A stretch of 64,000 nt of DNA from Parasponia andersonii (lineage: Eukaryota > Streptophyta > Magnoliopsida > Rosales > Cannabaceae), in assembly GCA_002914805.1 (NCBI GenBank), contig JXTB01000234.1, positions 306,961-370,960 of the forward strand, written 5' to 3'. Both the position numbers and the translations under genes were made by a program. Shown piece by piece: positions 60,436 to 64,000 of this stretch. The notes under the pieces are model-generated. The model did no database searches. It had not been told where the DNA came from and saw only the letters and a list, made by a program, of their open reading frames with translations. Within the stretch, counting starts at the first letter, position 1. Each line of letters begins with the position of its first letter.

Positions 60436-63400
60436 TCACAGGTTTTGGGAGCTGCGAAAGGCGGATTTGGAGTCAGTGCCACGTTTTGCATACAAAGAGC
60501 CTACAGCAGGGACTTCAGCATGAGAAGACACCATTGCAGAAAGAGGCTGGAAGTTTGTATTCCCAACAAACCAATAGAGAGCCCATTTCAAGTTGCAAAG
60601 GGTGTACTTTAGAGCTTTCGTCCAGTTCTCCTGCTTGTTGAAGCTTTGCGTGATAGAGTAGCTTTCGACTTTGTCAACATCTATCCTGTAAATTCAGTCC
60701 ATTGCAGATGCAGTAGTCAAACAAACTATGAATCATGAAAGAAGCTGTCACTTTATCATAGATACACACTGACGATTGCTATGACCAAACAAATCTTTCT
60801 TTCCACTCAGAACTATGCCTAGTTGAAAATTTCCATGGGAAACACTGAAAATCATGGAAAGCAAGCTACGTATTCTTGTACAAACTTTCGCATCATTTTT
60901 AAAGGATAATATATCAACGAAAGGTAAATGCTTTGAAACGTATATATTACCATGTATTAGATACAGCCAACTTACTTGTAAGGCAATTTGAAACATTTTT
61001 CAGGAGGTATGTTGTTTTCTTGATCCTTCAGGTAGGCAAACTCAGCAAATTCCTTGAGGTATGTCAAGTACGTCGTCATTGCTTTGTCATAGCGAGTGCT
61101 CCAAAACAAGTTAACAGGACCAAACCTTATTAAAACATGCATTGCAAAAGCCAAAAAACACCAATTTAGGAGTTTCCCAGCAATGTTCTCCAATAGATCA
61201 GCTTTTTCTTTTTAGCAAATAAATAAAACAATAGATCCACTATTTACACAATAGAAACGTAGTAAAAATGTTATAATATGAGTATTAACCACAACATATT
61301 TGTGGCATATCAACCATATACACAGCATTATTCTTATGTTGGTCCTATCAAAAAGTAAAAACCATAGATCTTTCCCACAAATTAAATGGTGAAGATATAG
61401 AAAAATTAGAAAAAATTTATACCCTACACTTACAAATCATAAGTATTATTGTTGCTGTCTACGATTCGAGGATAGCTGCCCATAGGAATTATCTTTATTC
61501 GAGATCTAGAAGACATGTAAATTAAGGACATTTTAACAACAAAATAGAAAGGGGCAAAGAGAACTCGTTTCATTGCAGCTTAAAAATAAATAAATGCTTA
61601 AATTGAAAAAGGATACTGAAACTTTGGCCGGAAATATTGACACATGGTTTGGAGGAGGAGGCAAGCTTGGCCCCAGGCTGCATTTATCTCATCCCACTCG
61701 ACCTAAATTTTTTACAACATTATAAACGTTGTATCAGAGCCTTATCTTCATATCATTATTTTTGCCCAAATGTTTTGACTAGGAAAACATTGTATCAGTG
61801 CCTTATCATAAAAATTGTTAAAGAAAAGGCATGATGGATTGGAAATAGCTTCTTTCGAAAAATATATGAGTGAAGAGAGGAGAAAAGTGACAATGCCATC
61901 AAATTCTAGCTTGAAAAGTTCAGTATAAACCTATGAAACAAGTAGCACCAAGTATACCAGCTTATTAAAATATAAAATTAGAATCTCATAAGTAATCACT
62001 GACATTCATAATTCAAAATAAAAATTTAATCTAGAAACGTGCTACTATTTGTCAAGTTTACACAAACACACAATCATTTCTTCTTTGGCATTTGAAAAAA
62101 CAAAGACAAAGGCCTAATTGGGTTATATCGTTTAAGAAAATACAACATGGATGTATAGAAAGAAAAAGAGGGAGAGATTCATGATATGCACAGCTACTAT
62201 AGATAAAGAAAAGTTCTAAAAAAAACTGGTTCTTTCACGATTCATAGAGAAGCATTGTGCTTAGCTTTCTCACCGGAATTTTAGGAAGTCGCCCAAGTCG
62301 GAAATTGTTAATTGTTCCAAATTCTCCATCATGCCCAATAGGAAAGGAATCATTTAAAACATTAGTTTTTTTCAACAAGTCCAAATGTGCTTGTGAAACT
62401 TCTATCTTGGCTAGAATTGCATCTCTCTCTTCCTGTTAACAGAAATATGATGCTCAGACTCAAAAATCACTAGCAAAGGATATGAGAAAAACAAGATTTC
62501 TTGCAGCTAGCTTAAATTTTGTTCCAAGAAAGGTATACAGAGATTTATCATCCATACAGGGGAAGATGGGATAACAACCAACTAATGAAGCTACAACCGT
62601 AAGAGTACCACATAAAGCAATCGAATTCTATAAAACAGTTAAAAGCCCATAAATTGTAGGCAAGATTCATCCTTTTCTACTTCTACTAACAAGCTCATTA
62701 TATTTCACAAATTTGCTTACCCAAGACCATAAAAAGCACACAAAGTTCTAACAAAGCTGAAGACACTGTAACAAACTACTAGAGTTGCACAGCAGCGAAG
62801 GTAAAAGAAAAATATAAAGAAAAGAGCATCGAAATACAGACCTGATGGGACATTAACTGATATTGGAAATTATTGAACTCATGCCAGTACCTGCAACACA
62901 TTATGCTATTCAAAGTTCTAAAATGTATACAGTATGATTTCAACATAGGAAAAGAAAAACAACAATGTTCTACTAGACAGAATAATGGATGGTACTACTT
63001 TACTCGCTCAGAAGTGTACCCATAAAAACAAATGAAAGATATAAGGAGAAGAGAATTACCGCTCCTCCAATTCCTTAAATCTGCTTGATTTTAGCTCAAG
63101 TTCCTCCAGTTCAGCACTTACATCTGCATTCTGTTTCCCTGTTTCTTCAATAGCTGCTTCAAGTTTTCTTGCTTCTTCCTCAATCTTAGATACCATCCAA
63201 AGGTGATCTAATGAGCATTTGGACCCCTTTTACAAAATCTATATACGAACTAAGCCAAAATTTATTCAACAGACCCGTTTTATATGTAACACACACCACA
63301 CACACAAAAGAAAGACTCGAATAAATACATTATAGCAGGATTGCACATGAACAATTATCATGTCTTGAAACCTAAATTCCTTTAACACAATGAGATTTGT

Positions 63401-64000
63401 AATATGAAAAGTTAAAAGACATATAGATAACTAGCAAAATTAGATACCTTCCCTTACCTCCCCAAAGGAAAGAAAAAAAACTGTTACTGTTGTGACTAAT
63501 ATAAAATTAACAAAATAAATGCCATCTATTTTAGATACCATTAGCACAGACTGCATCTCCGAGAGTACGACAATCAAAAAAGAAAAATAGCTCAGATATG
63601 TCAAGAGGTATAAATTTGGCCAAGTATCAGGGCTTCCCACAGGTAATGCAAATTCCTAGATTCACCATTTCCCTGTAGAAGTTTCATGTTATCTATTAAT
63701 CACACCATTTTTACCAGACAAAACTTTAATGTTCTTCCACAGTTCCACACTGATGTTGTCATCAATCTCCAACATGAAGAAGAAAAGCAGCCGTCAAGAA
63801 TGAATTTATGCAAGTACCTTCAATTTCTCTTTAAGAAAATCTGCTTCACTGAGAACATCTCGAGGCTCTCCCTCCAAGCGCTTAAGACAGGCCATATATG
63901 CTTCAATGTCTCTATTAACATCTTCAACTTCCTTATCCAGTTTATCAGATAGAACTCTCATGCAATCAAGACATAAAGGTTGCTCAACCTGAATACGTTC
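60436..64000 (-). CDS. ATG6: ATG6/Beclin 1, 3' part (5' end outside window)
   Basis: Exons on the minus strand: 63818-64000 (upstream boundary uncertain, an acceptor may lie at 63989), 63060-63184, 62842-62890, 62274-62432, 61617-61702, 61434-61505, 60976-61125, 60436-60685. All internal introns are GT-AG and phases agree; 353 residues plus stop are seen from [11 protein letters not shown] coiled coil ([20 protein letters not shown] through FKELEERYW) is followed by the evolutionarily conserved/BARA domain ([72 protein letters not shown], ending SAFRSSQNL). ATG6 is the regulatory subunit of the class III PI3-kinase (VPS34-VPS15) complexes that make PI3P for autophagosome formation and vacuolar sorting. 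The N-terminal part cannot be seen. No break is visible in the part present. Confidence 0.95.

Noticed and set aside
60423..60641. 72- and 61-residue plus-strand ORFs
   Set aside because: Shadows of the last ATG6 exon.
1..64000. tRNA, rRNA or other structured RNA genes
   Set aside because: Only degenerate pol III boxes within SINE-like elements were seen; no full tRNA cloverleaf or rRNA was recognised by eye.

Overview
The window is nuclear DNA from a flowering plant, almost certainly a eudicot. It is AT-rich, has short GT-AG introns and plant-specific gene families, and carries plant LTR-retrotransposon lineages. The species cannot be named from sequence alone. Three single unresolved bases (27473, 28613, 57072) show it is part of a draft assembly.

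Four host genes are supported. (1) 9100-13406 (+): a nine-exon gene, eight of them fully coding, for a plant-specific A_thal_3526 (TIGR01589-type) domain protein; its 5' leader carries a 32-codon upstream ORF that stops one base before the main ATG. (2) 20571-23897 (+): a complete eight-coding-exon cyclic nucleotide-gated channel of the CNGC1 type, about 726 residues, with one GC-AG intron. (3) 58098-58502 (-): an intronless type I non-specific lipid transfer protein with a signal peptide and eight cysteines. (4) 60436 to beyond 64000 (-): the last eight exons of ATG6/Beclin 1, whose 5' part lies outside the window. These genes do not look functionally linked; they are spaced by transposon-filled intergenic DNA.

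Left part (1-19470): small non-autonomous elements (a MITE family sitting in TA microsatellites, a TIR element at 493-883, a SINE at 1059-1373, MITEs at 16838-17158 and 18282-19250) around gene 1.

Middle and right part (24874-57412) is a retrotransposon cluster. In order: a Ty3/gypsy Tat-like element (24879-33765, minus strand, TSD CTAAC) that keeps gag and protease, has lost the RT-RNaseH-integrase core, and carries on the opposite strand a spliced additional ORF with its own TATA box; a tRNA-derived SINE with an 8-bp TSD; a decayed, 3'-truncated Ty1/copia element (35700-39442); a gypsy element with an intact gag order but an inverted protease-RT block (to 43850); a 1-kb tract of GTAACC/ACTAGT repeats of unknown origin; an old non-coding chromovirus-like element with 1.9-2.1 kb LTRs (46243-54362); and a related solo LTR (55094-57407) with a perfect GTTTT TSD. 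A palindromic MITE and a GTGGTGTGG-rich element lie between the lipid transfer gene and ATG6.

The most unusual object is the Tat-like element with an opposite-strand, promoter-bearing, intron-containing gene. Additional antisense ORFs are known in Tat/Grande-type elements, so the class is not new, but this copy is compact enough to show the whole layout.
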